From Isoetes taiwanensis (lineage: Eukaryota; Streptophyta; Lycopodiopsida; Isoetales; Isoetaceae): a DNA stretch of 64,000 bases. Numbering within the stretch: the first letter of the stretch is position 1; each line of letters starts with the position of its first letter. Shown here piece by piece: positions 22,135 through 34,075 of this stretch. The translations under genes and the position numbers were made by a program. The notes below the pieces were generated by a model. The model saw nothing but the letters and a program-made list of their open reading frames with translations. It made no database searches and was not told the DNA's origin. The DNA lies in the NCBI GenBank assembly GCA_021234155.1, contig JAJEKV010000061.1, forward strand, positions 5,452,653-5,516,652, read 5' to 3'.

Positions 22135-22138
22135 TTAT

Positions 22139-23652
22139 ACGGAAGCATTGGACGAAAGGATCTGCATGGAAGACGGGCTACATTCTAAATCCGCATCCCT
22201 GTATGAAGCTCGGTTTTACCCAGACTGTACTCCACCGAGATTTTCACTGTTTACTTAGATACTTCCCAGCCACTAAACAGATGTCCGAACTGATGTTGCA
22301 GACTTTCGTGCCTGTCTGTGGAATCGGCAATGTAAAGTGGCAGATTGGAACTGGAGGTTCAGAGGACGAACTCCGTTGGGGGTTTGTTACTGTGTGCTGC
22401 TACGGATACTCCGCTGATTTTCCAGGAGTAGTAAATATTTCAAAGAGTTGAATCCAGCATCGAGACAGGAGATTGGTTGGCTGCGAATTTGGATTGAACC
22501 CACTGTGAGCAATGAATGCCGGTTTGTGATTTTGAAATCTTGCCCATTAATGATTTTGAACCCATTAGAAATTATCTGGGTTTGGGCGATCATTAGATAT
22601 GAAAATGGATTTGTGCTTCGACAAATCCAGATTTTTATCAGATTGATGGAGTGGGGCAAGAGCAAGGGCTTTTCAATGAAGGTGGGTGATGCAAAAGGAC
22701 GGATGGGGACGTTTTCAAAGTGGGTTTGCGGCAGTGAAAAACCTTTACTTCTTCCCTGCACCTTGCTGCAGTGGTCTTCCAGTTGGGAGATCATGGCCTT
22801 CCAGATCTCTCACTGTTGCTCTCTGCTCGTAGCAAAAATCAGAATAGCGGATTCATTGGGCTGGTCTTCGGAGCTCAGAAAAAACCCAACAAAAGGCAGA
22901 ATGATAGATCGGCTGGAAGGGCAGAGGAAGGCTTCTGCCATCGTCAAAGCTCCGCGTTCTCGCAGAGGCGACTGCCCGTGGCATCGTTACACTAAAATAA
23001 TAATTAATAATAAACAAATAAAGGCCTTTTCCCTTAGCAAAACCATTGCAGTGTTGCCATTACCAAGATAGATAGATAAATAGATGTGGAACCTATTCCA
23101 CTACCACCATCCACCACGGTGGCTTCCCCTATACTACTATAACCATACCACTATTGCTTCTTCTTCCTGAAGAGCCCATGCAATGTCTGCAAAGAAAATA
23201 ATTAGAAAAAAAAAGAGTTATAATTGATTCAAAAGCATTCAAGTGAATATGAATGTTTACAACATCAACGTTGCTACATAGACTAAGAGCTTCATCCAAA
23301 GACAATCTTTACTTTGTTAGTAACTCACATAAGCATCTCGAATGCAGATTCTTTGATACTTTAATTTAGTAGTCACCTAAGCATTCATATAAGCATCTCG
23401 AAATGCATGCTCTTTAATATTCTATTCTATTCTATTTAATACTTTAATTTAGACCTAAACATTTTAAAACCAAATCTGAAATAACTCCTTTTGCCACATG
23501 AACCACAACAAATTCTATAAAAAGATTCTTTATCATACTCACCCACTGCTATACACATGGGGTCGGGAAAGCGCATGTCCAAATCATGTATATTTTTGGA
23601 CATGTTGACGAGATAGTTGAAAAGAAATGTTCGCGACGGAGGCCACGATAAA
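22139..23652. other. Unrecognised DNA right of the TIR element
   Basis: Several overlapping ORFs on both strands (longest 207 codons at 22,448-23,071) show no family motif, and their composition looks accidental. A short duplicated block (catataagcatctcgaa...) lies at ~23,320-23,440. The stretch ends at ...tttcttgt (23,655), where the GH3 array resumes. Confidence 0.4.
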
Positions 23653-24968
23653 TTTCTTGTATCAATTATTATAAATGCAATCATGTGGCATGCTTTATTT
23701 ATGTAGGCCACATATGTGTGACACTTTGATGATTGTCGTGCAAGTTGCTCTTGATTGCCCTTTAAAAACTCTATAAAGTGTTGATTGCTACTTGGATGTC
23801 CAAAAACTATATAATAATAAGAAAATAGTTTCTTTAGGATCTCATAGCTTTTGTGGTAGTAAAGATAAATTACACATATAATGATTATTAACACAAGATG
23901 TACATTGTAGTAGAATGATTATTAACAAGAGATGTTACAAAATCCAATTGTCATCCCGTTGCTGTAGAATTGAAAGGCTACCTAAAGACTGTAATATCTC
24001 TGCACAATTCCTTCTTGAAGTATCTTGATCAGCTGGGGAGAGATAATAATCCTAGGTGTTTTATATTGACTGAGGGCAGCACCATTGCTAAGGGATAGGT
24101 CGATAAGCCGTTTAAATGTACCTGGTTTAAGGATGCATAACTCGAGTGGTCCAATAGTCTTGACATCACGAGACCCTCTGTAGCCAGGATCAACAAAACT
24201 TGCATCTAGTGTAGTACAACATTGTTGGAATAATTGTTGTTGATTTAAGGCATTGCAATTGTCTTTTAGCTCCCAAAAGATGACATAATGACCTGGGCTT
24301 GTGGAACGATCAACACAACTGGTATAGTCAGCAAGTTCAAGGGAAGTGTTCTGAAAGTGGGAATGCGTGTAAACATAGCCTATCGTATTGACAAACTAGT
24401 TGCGGAGATGCAACTACTCTTCAATATCCTCATAACATGCCCCCAATGGATTACCCAGACCATGTTAGGGAAGCCCATGCGAGACTAGAATTCTTCCATA
24501 AATGATGCTCGTGGTGTGAAACATTATAGATCGTATCTAGATTAAGAGCTTCACTTAAAAAGCTTAGAAATAGCTCTTAAACTATTAAGTGTAATCCTAG
24601 GATTTAGTGCATAAAGCCAATGGTTTGTGTGCTCCTTGTACCAGTGATTATAAATGCAATCATGTAGCATGCTTGCTTGTTTATGCGGGCCACATATGTG
24701 TGACACTTTGATGATTGTCCTTCAAGTTGCTCTTGATTGCCCTTTAAAAACTCTATAAAGTGTGGATTTGGTACTTGGATGTCCAAAAACTAGTAGATAA
24801 TAATAAGAAAATAGATCCTTTGGGATCTCATAGCTTTTGTGGTAGTAAAGATAAATTACACATATATAATGATTATTAACACGAGATGTGCATTGTAATA
24901 TAATGATTATTAACAGAGATGTACATTGTTCCATATGTTACAAAATTGCTGTACAATGGAAAGGCTAC
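23653..24968. repeat. Resumed GH3-array unit and intergenic block
   Basis: From 23,656 the sequence matches the noncoding block 3,510-3,820 of the tandem unit, then GH3 fragment C. At 24,362 it jumps to the unit's intergenic block (matching ~3,233-3,820), which leads to the 3' end of the intact GH3 gene. This is a rearranged tandem unit, not a simple copy. Confidence 0.7.
23975..24361 (-). pseudogene. GH3 3'-end fragment C
   Basis: Closely matches the last ~115 codons and stop of the GH3 gene at 24,969-25,370, including the frame-correct CVDRSTSPGHYVIF region and the 3' flank (gaaaggctacc). It ends abruptly at ~24,361 inside exon 4, joined to array intergenic DNA. It lacks everything upstream, so it is a broken tandem copy. 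Confidence 0.85.
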
Positions 24969-26949
24969 CTAAAGACTGTAATATCTCTGCACAATTCCTT
25001 CTTGAAGTATCTTGATCAGCTGGGGAGAGATAATAATCCTAGGTGTTTTATATTGACTGAGGGCAGCACCATTGCTAAGGGATAGGTCGATAAGCCGTTT
25101 AAAAGTACCTGGTTTAAGGATGCATAACTCAAGTGGTCCAATAGTCTTGACAGCACGAGACCCTCTGTAGCCAGGATCAACAAAACTTGCATCTAGTGTA
25201 GTACAACATTGTTGGAACAACTGTTGTTGATTTAAGGCATTGCAATTGTCTTTTAGCTCCCAAAAGATGACATAATGACCTGGGCTTGTGGAACGATCAA
25301 CACAACTGGTATAGTCAGCAAGTTCAAGGGAAGTGTTCTGAAAGTGGGAGAAAGCCTTCTCCACAGCAAGCCTCAAGTCATTCTCATTGTTCTTGTCAAC
25401 GTTAACTGTGAGGAGGACATCCTTTCGGCGCACATACGACAATTGTGGAGAATTGTTGTAGAAGCCTACAACTTGAACAACATCCCCAAGGCGGTATCGA
25501 TATAGACCTATGAGAGAGCCAAAGGTTGGTGAGTTATAATTACAAACTAGAAATTTGCAAGAAAAAGCAACACAGAAATGAATGAAGACTCACCAGCATA
25601 AGTTGTGATAACTATCTCGTATTCATGGCCGACCTCCACTTCACTTAAAGAAAGAGTTGGGCCACCGTCGAGGGGTATGAACTCAAAGTAAGCAAAGTTA
25701 GGCACAACAGTGAAGACGACATTCTCAGGGGCAGATTTAGGATTCACATTGACACCAATCCAGCTTTCAGAAGCACCATAGTCAGCAGCAACAAGGGGAA
25801 GGGAGGGAGCATAGTATCTCATTTTAGAGAGGTAAGGCATCATGGCGCCGGTCATGATGGAGTAGACATACTTGGCATTGGGCCAGAGGCGACCGATAAT
25901 GTTATGGAATCCTTTAGAGCACTCGGCCCTGACCTTGTCAGCAAGGTCAGGGTCGGGGCGAAGGACATGGGAGATGGCATGACGGACGAGAGGGTCGGTC
26001 ACGTGGCTGCTGAGCTGGCCGTACTGGAGATCATCTGCCAGCCTGTGCCATTCCTTTTCCAAAGTGCTAAATGCATCCACTATGCTGTACACAAAGGTGG
26101 AGTTAATGAGCTGGACATCATTCCTGTGGATGAGACCACATAACAGATGGCAGTACATGGCATGCCTTGGATCTGAACAAAATATCACATCATCTGGGCT
26201 GCACCCATGTAGGCCGACCCTCTTTTTCTTTTCCTTGTTCAGATCTTTATTTTTGAACAATATTGTCGTTGCAGTTCCCATCTTCAGCCCTCCCTTTGTT
26301 CTGAATTCCTTGCCACAGTACAAAAACTCCATTATTCTTCCATCTGGGCTTAGAGGAAATTCCCTGTCATACAAACCAACGTCTTCTTTGTTAGATCGAT
26401 CTGGGATTATTACTGTAGAAACAATAACATGCAGAGCATTGAATTTTCTTCGCTTCAAGAATATGGCGCTTACCTTGATCTGTAAGCACTTGCAATCTGG
26501 TATAGCGCAGCGGTTTGTATTAACAAATCCTTAGAGAAGGGAACCATTTTGGTTTTTCCTTTGCTGGTGCCAGAGCTGCAGAAGTAGGAGAAGAATTGGA
26601 GTTAAATTTTTATGAAGAATTGGAGTTACTTAGAAGGATGTGTTGAGTAAATGTGGTACCTGAGAGAGAGAACTGTAACAGGCTCTGTAGTAAGAATGGG
26701 TGCTGTGTCCCCATCTGCGATTCTTTGAATATCAGGTTCGATATCAGAATGAGTAATGAGAGGAAGGCAAGATGTGAAGGACCCAACATCTGTTCTTCCC
26801 AAAAGCCCGTTTCTCTGCAAATACTCAGCCTCGGCATTAATCCTCACTATTTCTTCCAGCGTCTCAATTTGCACCTCATGCGCATTCTGGGTCATTTTCT
26901 CAAATCCTTTAATCACTTCCGCCTCGTTACTCCACAAAACTGAAGGCAT
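24969..26949 (-). CDS. GH3: GH3 family acyl-amido synthetase, intact, four exons
   Basis: Exons 26,949-26,660; 26,575-26,474; 26,363-25,594; 25,507-24,969 join in frame to 566 codons, close to the family's ~575-610. GH3 enzymes adenylate auxin, jasmonate or benzoate carboxyls and join them to amino acids in the cytosol. Exon 1 encodes EYLQRNGLLGRTD and YIQRIADGDT-like sequence (residues ~37-85). ATP-binding motif SSGTSKGKTKMVP spans the exon 1/2 junction (~residue 98). YGASESWIGVN is in exon 3, and YRYRLGDVVQV plus PGHYVIFWEL are in exon 4. The ATG starts MPSVLWSN with a TATA box ~195 bp upstream. Introns are 84-110 bp with GT-AG ends. JAR1-like versus auxin-type specificity cannot be settled by eye. 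It is the parent of the broken copies A-C. Confidence 0.92.
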
Positions 26950-27142
26950 CTTGATATGTTTTTATCCGCAACTCCAAGTCTCTAAATCTACAGATTAATT
27001 TATATATCGTCCTCTAACAAATTGATTTGGATCGTCCTCGATGACAGAGTACAAATTTAACAGTTAGTAGTTATTGTAATTGATACTGCACAGGCGAAGG
27101 CGGGAAACAAAATATTCATGGTCTGACAACTGTCTGCTCGAT

Positions 27143-27151
27143 CCTTTTATA
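27143..27151 (-). promoter_or_regulatory. TATA box of the GH3 gene
   Basis: The minus strand reads CTATAAAAGGAT, a canonical plant TATA box, 194-202 bp upstream of the GH3 ATG, implying a leader of roughly 160 nt. A TGTCTG motif (auxin-response-like, also common by chance) lies ~10 bp downstream at 27,131. Confidence 0.6.
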
Positions 27152-28650
27152 GCAGAGCATCGGTGGCTCTTGTGAAATTTCTATGTACTTCCTCTGCTTG
27201 GATTGGAACATTTCAGTCATGAAAAATCCAGTCAGAAAACATCCAGTCAAATCAGAAATTAATTGTAATTCTAGTCAAATCTTATATTAATAGGATATTA
27301 TCTTCATATTTCTTTCTTGAAGGCCAAGGCTCTTCTAGATCGTTGAGACCGCACCATGCTATTTTTAGTCATAGGGCCGTGTTAAACACGACTCTGGTGG
27401 AGTTTTACTCATGTTTTCCTACTGTTTTTTTTTTTTGCCAACTAAATATTTTTTAAGCCAAAGTAACACATATTTTTCTGGAAATTATCTTATATAAAAT
27501 CATATCTGAGTTGAAAGTTGAAATAATTGGGACCCATGTTGTCCTTGTTTCAACCTTTGAGCCTCAAAAAGCTAATCAAAGATTGAGAGGTCTAAGATGG
27601 CCGTCATAGCAAGGAATCGAAAAACAATTATCTTACGTCTTTGCTTTCGCAGTCTGCCATCCTAGGAAGTAGATAAGAAATGAACTTTCCATGGAAACCA
27701 AAGCTATCTTTGCTTGTGCTCCATTGATGAACTTTCTATGAACGCCAATAGAACATTTAGCTAATGCCTTTGCTCTCTCTTTTGCCTCACCATTGAAACT
27801 GCTTTTCGTATTGTGGAAGGAAGAATACAATGACTAAATGTGCCAAACGTACGTTTCTAATTATTCCATAGAGTAATTCAACACCAACTATAATGCTTCA
27901 ACTTTCCATCCTTGCCAATGAAACAAGTTTGAAGATTAAAAGAAAAGGTAAGGTGGCAATTGAATCATTGTTCAAATCATAATTCCTCATTCTTTATACA
28001 TACTACAGCATAGCATTCTTCATGGCCACAAAAAACATTGACTAAAGCCCAAGGAAATAGCAAGGGCATGAGACCAGAACTACAAGGAAGTTATGCTAGA
28101 ATACATAACAGTCAAAATAATTCACTACATGTAGCTAATCAAAAACATAATTACCATGAACCAAAGCTAATCCAAAGCATAGTTATGGAGAACAAGAACG
28201 TCATTAGAACAAGAGCAAGATTCAAAATTTTAGATTTGGAAAGCATTTATGGCGTTCTTTTTGCACAAGGAACATCACTTGCAAATAAACCAGATGTTGA
28301 TCCATTTATAACACAAGAACATATACATCATTTCATATCAATAGGCAAAAAATTTTAAATCATGTATTTAAGATTTGAAACGGCTTTCCACCCTGTGCAT
28401 AAGCCGAAATGAACCCCCTGGAGTGACCTAAAAAAATCTTGAGCACTCCAATTCTTGACCCAATTCGGTGATGTGGCTTGAAATGACTCCCAAGTCCTTG
28501 ATCGATTGCTGGAGCACGATCAATTTGTTCTCTCTCGCTATGCCTTCGAGCAAATTGCAATTCAATAGAAGCTTTATAGCACCGCAGACATTGGCATTTA
28601 ACATTTATACATGCGAGAGTTATGGTTTTGACAAGATCAAAGGCTTATGA
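27152..28650. other. AT-rich intergenic DNA
   Basis: No coding sequence with recognisable motifs; longest ORF 106 codons (28,038-28,358) looks accidental. A T tract lies at ~27,425. I see no RNA gene. Confidence 0.5.
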
Positions 28651-28679
28651 TGGTGAAATAAGCAGCAAAGGTACCAAGG

Positions 28680-29430
28680 GAGTTGCACGTCTAAGAGGAA
28701 GAAAAAGGCTTCTCAAAGAAGTGCAACAACATCTACAACGTCGAGAAGACATGCCAAACAAGGACAATGGGCTTTGCAGATTCTCGGCGAAGTAAGTGAT
28801 TTAGAAATTTCAAATAGCGAGGCAACAAGGAAGTCTGGGATTCTTGAATCAACCATTAGGGATTAGTTGTATAGTAGGATCACTCAAAAACAATTGAAGC
28901 ATCCCGAATTTCTGACAACCCTGCAAGAGAATGAGCTTGTTAGCTGGGCACTTGATAGGGCATAACAAGGGATGGGTGTGACCTTGATTGTTGTTAAGGA
29001 GATAGCAACAGAGATGGAAAGGGAATAGAAGAATTTAGAATTAGTGGATATGCCAGGGAGAAGCAAAGACATTCATAGGTTGCTCTTAAAAGTGTTGAAA
29101 CTATGAAGATTACCCATGCCCTTGCCATGAGACAAGAGAACTTAGAGAGTTTCTATACTAGTTTTAAACAGACTCATGATAAGTTCAACTTCACCTCATC
29201 TAGAATTCGGAATGTAGATGAGACTGGGATCTAGGTTTGCAAAAGTCAAACATTTAAAGATCATAGACTAGAAAGAAAAAAGCATGATATGAACGCTAGA
29301 GAGTGTGTTACAATCCTAGTTGGTGTAAATACTGATGGGTTTAGAATCCCTAATCTTTACATAAATAAGAGCACTCAAATGAAGCAAAATAACATTGCAA
29401 GATGTGAAAATATAACATATTCAACAAAAC
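28680..29430 (+). pseudogene. pogo/Tigger-like (Tc1-mariner) transposase relic
   Basis: Plus-strand pieces of a DDE transposase. A helix-turn-helix block at ~28,815-28,870 (ATRKSGILESTIRD) is followed by a CENP-B-type DNA-binding stretch (EFLTTLQENELVSWALDRA). The catalytic-domain entry is at 29,103-29,231 (ITHALAMRQENLESFYTSF, then NVDETGI with the first catalytic Asp at 29,217). The block after it reads NARECVTILVGVNTDGFRIP, ending at ~29,425. In-frame stops and one frame change disable it, and the later D and D/E residues are missing. Confidence 0.75.
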
Positions 29431-29668
29431 CTGGACTTATTCAGATATAGTAGAATGGATATTTGTAACTGTTAGATTCTTATAATTTTTATAAGTTCTA
29501 ATTATATAAATTTATCTCTAAATTTAAAATATAATTGTTATGAAAGCATCAATTTGCTTTCTAAACTAATTTTCATGTGAACCTATTTAGAATGAGACAT
29601 TTCAAGAATATAAAATTTTAATTTTCAGTGATTTCTTAACAAATTTATTGGCAATCAGGATAATTTGT
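29431..29668. other. AT-rich DNA without a gene
   Basis: Very AT-rich, with no open frame or repeat I can name. It probably contains the decayed remainder of the pogo element. Confidence 0.4.
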
Positions 29669-29923
29669 AAATGAAATATGATGGTTTGATAAGTGATTGA
29701 CTTAGAACTATCTAAGAATTTCACTATTTACAAACTCTTTAGCACTTTAAAAATACTTAAAAAAAATATATTAAATTAAAATTAATTAAAAAATAAAGTG
29801 TGATAGTTTGATAAGTGATTGACCTAAAACTATATGAGAATTTCACTTTGTACAAACTCTTAGCACTATAAAAGTGTTTTAAAAAATGTGTTAGATTAAA
29901 ATTAATTAAAAAATAAAGTTATA
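29669..29923. repeat. ~123-bp direct tandem duplication
   Basis: The block gttt gataagtgattgac...ttaattaaaaaataaagt occurs at ~29,680-29,802 and again at ~29,804-29,923 with about 12% differences. Non-coding. Confidence 0.75.
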
Positions 29924-32340
29924 TTTTAGTAACAAATATTGAATAGTTTATTATTGATGAAATAAATATATATTGAAAATTAAATAAAGATAAACTATTC
30001 AAATATTTTTAATTAAAATATAAACGTAATCATTTTATTCATTTCATCTAAACTTACATTTAAAAAAAAAAACATTTAATCATACAGAGTTCATCTTAGA
30101 TGAAAATATAATTTCAAATAGATTAAAGTAAAAAAGTAGTCTAGAAAGCAATTTTAGAAAGTGGAAAATTAGTCTAGAAAGTAAAAAATTAGCATAGAAA
30201 TCAATTTTATAAAAATCAACAAGAGTTAAAAATACATATAACTTTATCATGGCATTCTTCAAGGATATCTATTAGATTCGAGTAAGTCCAAATTTTGTTA
30301 AATATGTCATAAATGGAACAATTTAGATAGCTCAGTCTTGAAGATGGATGACAATTGAGCTATTTAAGTCATGGCACACATTTAGTCAAGAGTCTCTAGT
30401 GGTGTCTTGTCAGATAGGTGATATACATGCGAGGCCATACACTTGGTGTGAACCACGTAGATGACAAGGATGTTTGCAATATATAAAGAGAGACATACAA
30501 GCTAGAGAATGATGAAAAAGGGTTAGACTGTCTTACCTTCAAAGTACGCCAATTATGCCTTAGCTTTGAAATTAACTACTATCTAGATTAGGAGTTTGGA
30601 TACTGAGTCTCGGGGCTTTTCCTAAGACAAGAATGCTTACTGATTGGTTGGCAAATTATATGCAATAAGGCTAGGGTTCCATGCCCGTCCGTTCTCTCTC
30701 AAGCCCAGTGAGAATAGGATCAACCATGAACGTTGGAGGGGAGCCCGCAACGCCCATAGAAGCATCTGGGGACCACAACGCCCGTAGAAGAGCCCATAAT
30801 ACTACCTCTAATAGTACAGGGGTCCACCGAAGGATACTCTTCGGAGACCCGACTAAGTAGTGGCCTAAGTATCCATGAGCGAAACTATGGACAGATGCCA
30901 TTAGAACTGAAGCCTGGCCAGGATTTCCAAGGGACAATAAAAAATTCAGTGGTCTTAGCAGGCCATTTGGCACCAAATCACTATTCTGGCAAAATCCTCT
31001 GGCCACTCTGAGTAGGATGAGTTATCTATGTAGTAGGTGCAGATTCGCCATGTTGTAGCAGTAAATTGGCAGATAAAGAGTTGGAATGGCCAATCCATTA
31101 TTTTATAATTTGGGACATACTAATATATTGGCCATTTGAGTTCTATGGATGAAGGATATTGGCCAACAAAATGGCCATTTTTTGCGTAGGACCATTGCTT
31201 AGAGAATAATGCTTTGCCATTCTCCTTGACAATTTTTGCCACAGGCTATACTTAGTCGTAGAATGTATCAATACTAGTAATATCTCTCATACATGATAAT
31301 GATTTTTGGTAAGCAAGTATTTTTGAACTCTGATGGCAAAAGAACTGCTCCTTTGGGTCTATCAACATATAACTTGAATTATTAGGCTTATGTAAGCATA
31401 TTATTTAAGGTGTTAGAATTAAATTATTGGTCGATTTCCATCTAAATTTGTATATGACCACTTCAAGTGCTAAAAAGCTGGAGGAATCACCATTAATAAA
31501 AATGGTCATTTCAAGCTTCACTTCAATTGTAAACTATATAAGGAAGGCCAATTAGCTTCACTTCGAAAAAATTATAAGGTGCATAAAATTTTCCCTGCCA
31601 AGAAAGGAAGCCAAAGATTACCTACCAGCTACTCATCATCAAGAAAACATCCATCCCTGTCCTTCATTCCATCCCCAACTTGTGAGCCTATCTCATCGAT
31701 GCCCAGTTGAACTAGATTACGTATATGCTTCTACTCAGCATGTGGCAGTCCCCTTTTTGGTCCATGAAGTTCACAGGTGGGCTTGACTTGGGAGCCGAGA
31801 TAGGTTAGGCCTTTAGAACTATTAGTATGCTTCATACTATTCTGTCAGACCAAGGATTAGATAGTTCCTTTCCATGACATGCAACGAGTGCAAGCTTAAG
31901 AGCTAGATCATCCATCAAGGTCATCCATAAAATAGAATGTACTTCAAAGATCATCAAGATCATAGATCAAGATCACACAATAGTCTACATACCCATAATA
32001 GGACATATAAGCTAGTAAAATACCAATGGAATTTGAATAATTGTGTAGCGTATATAGCCAAGAGCTTAGAGATCATGAGCTGTTTTTACAGCCAAAGTCC
32101 AAGGCGAAGGCATTAGAGCTTAGGTCGCAATCCGAGGTAAAAGGAGTGTACCTTCTACCTAGTGTCACACTCTTTCTCCTTCCTTCCTTAAAGAAGATGG
32201 AGGTCCTTCTTGTCATCATTGTCGTTAATCCACGTAATGAAGTCATTTTTATTGAAGTGATAATATTTATTATTGGAACTTTATCCAAAACATGAGGTCC
32301 CAAAAGGTTCAATCATATCTCATCGCTTAGATATTGGTTT
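29924..32340. other. AT-rich DNA without a recognised gene
   Basis: Contains a 111-codon minus-strand ORF (31,006-30,671) of GC-richer sequence and an 84-codon plus ORF at 32,041, neither with a recognisable domain. The GC shift at 30,660-31,010 suggests another decayed insertion. Confidence 0.4.
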
Positions 32341-32371
32341 AGAATAGAATAGAATAGAATAGAATAGAATT
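32341..32371. repeat. (AGAAT)n microsatellite
   Basis: Six tandem agaat units just outside the E3 element. Confidence 0.9.
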
Positions 32372-32461
32372 ATAATCCTTAGTGCCGCGAGGCCACAGGA
32401 CTCGTGTAGTTTGTGCGAGCTCCCCTTGTGGGTCTCTACAAGCAAAACACACTGATATAAT

Positions 32462-34060
32462 TGTGACGCTCCCTGAACATATACGACCCCCGGCCGTATA
32501 CATACAGGGACTTTCCCCTCCCATGGCGACCATCTCGCCGTGAGCAGGGCCCTCCGTCTATCCCGGGCCATCTATGGAGAGATGCCCGAGTGAAGGACAC
32601 GGAGGGGTCATTCGGCCCACGCCTTCAATGGGGCTCCTACGTCGCGGAAGCGTGAATACATGTTAGCACACAGCACAAATATATATATAAATAACCACCA
32701 CGAAGGGTGGAACATCCATCCAAATACCATGGCAAAGAATATGCATCTAATCCTAAGGAAAACACCCCAAACCCATGGTTCTACCCCGGCTCAGACTCCA
32801 GTGAGGATCGACTGACGGCTAGGTCTCAAGAGATCGCCAGACCCCGAATCTTGACATGGCGCTATCGGCATAGAACATCGGGCTAGGGTTGTCCACTCCA
32901 TTCGCCCCTCCCGCACACACTTTGCGGATAAGTCGAATCATGCTATGGCATCACTATAGCCTTCCTGACACGCTTGGAGACTCAAGGTATCACCCCACGA
33001 GCCTACTACAGGTTCATGAAGCCCCGTCCGATGAGGCAGGTTGGGGAGGCGCCCCTTCCGGGATCACGGGGGTTCCATGGGTGAGCTAGAGAATACGTGC
33101 GCGCATCACACCCCCGCATCCGTGCAGACTTACTCACCCTAAATCTACTCAAAGTGCAAGATGCTCCAAACGGATCACACCTCTACACCCCCGGGAGTGT
33201 CGGACCCATACCCGCCCTCTCGTGGACCTGGCCATCGCCTAGCCCACCAGAGGAGTCTCGGGAGCCTTTTATGTTCGTGCAAGACCCCTCCCCACTTCAC
33301 CACTTGTGTCCCTTGTTTGGTGCTAAGCCATTCCATAGCATCCACGACTCGGTGGTCTCTTGTGCACAGGCCGCATCTAATGGGATAATACAGGGCTCTA
33401 TCTAGGAGCATACTACAATACATGGGCTCAGAGGTCTCTACCCCCCATAATTCCCCCATTTCAAGAGTAATACTATGCAAAGAATTATCAATCCATCATT
33501 TAAGAGCAAGTACAGAATCAGAGATAAGGAGAACTCACCTTTGCAATCAAGGGTTAGTTCCTACAGGTAAAGCATAGAGAACACAGAGAAACAAAGAAAT
33601 ACACACAACAAGTGCCCAACAGGGCGCTACCCCTACGATAACACACGCCTAAGCTACGCACTAACCGGCCGATCCGCTTGGGATGGCTCCATCTCAATTT
33701 GTTTGAAGGGTGCCCGGCTCACCGCCCTCCTTCCCCATCTCCAATTGCTCCTAATTCGAATTGGGGCACAAAAAGCCCTAATTTGGGTGTCCAAAATGGA
33801 AACCCCGCCTTGCCCAATCGATTTGGGCGGGTGGCAGCTCCGGGTTGGCTAATATTAACTAATTTGGTATTTTAGGCCCTTTTAATATTATATTAAGCCT
33901 TAAATTCGAATTAGAGTTTAAGGTTAGGTTTCCACCTTTATAATTTAATTATTAACATAGCTAACCTTAGCTTATGAATAATTAATGTGCCATTAATTAT
34001 TCATAGTGACGTGTCACGTATTTATACTTAAAAAGGCGTATAAATATGTGGAACGTCACA
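32462..34060 (-). mobile_element. E3 3' LTR (1,599 bp), uninterrupted
   Basis: Plus strand starts tgtgacgctccctg and ends aacgtcaca, so TG...CA in sense. It corresponds base for base with 40,801-41,964 plus 52,997-53,429 and preserves the empty E2 insertion site at ~33,615-33,632. It differs from the other LTR mostly at CAG/CTG sites, for example ctacag against ctacg. The promoter-like cluster tatttatacttaaaaaggcgtataaat lies at 34,018-34,045. Confidence 0.92.
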
Positions 34061-34075
34061 TTCTCCCCACCTTAA
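34061..34075 (-). promoter_or_regulatory. E3 polypurine tract
   Basis: The sense strand reads AAGGTGGGGAGAA directly before the 3' LTR start, the expected plus-strand primer of an LTR element. Confidence 0.8.

Noticed and set aside
22448-23071. 207-codon plus ORF and opposing 135-codon ORF
   Set aside because: No motif, unusual composition, open on both strands in several frames, and no splice-consistent neighbours.
23436-23894. 152-codon minus ORF
   Set aside because: Lies in the noncoding block of the GH3 array; the frame is not conserved in the other copies (3,475-3,822, 16,179-16,451).
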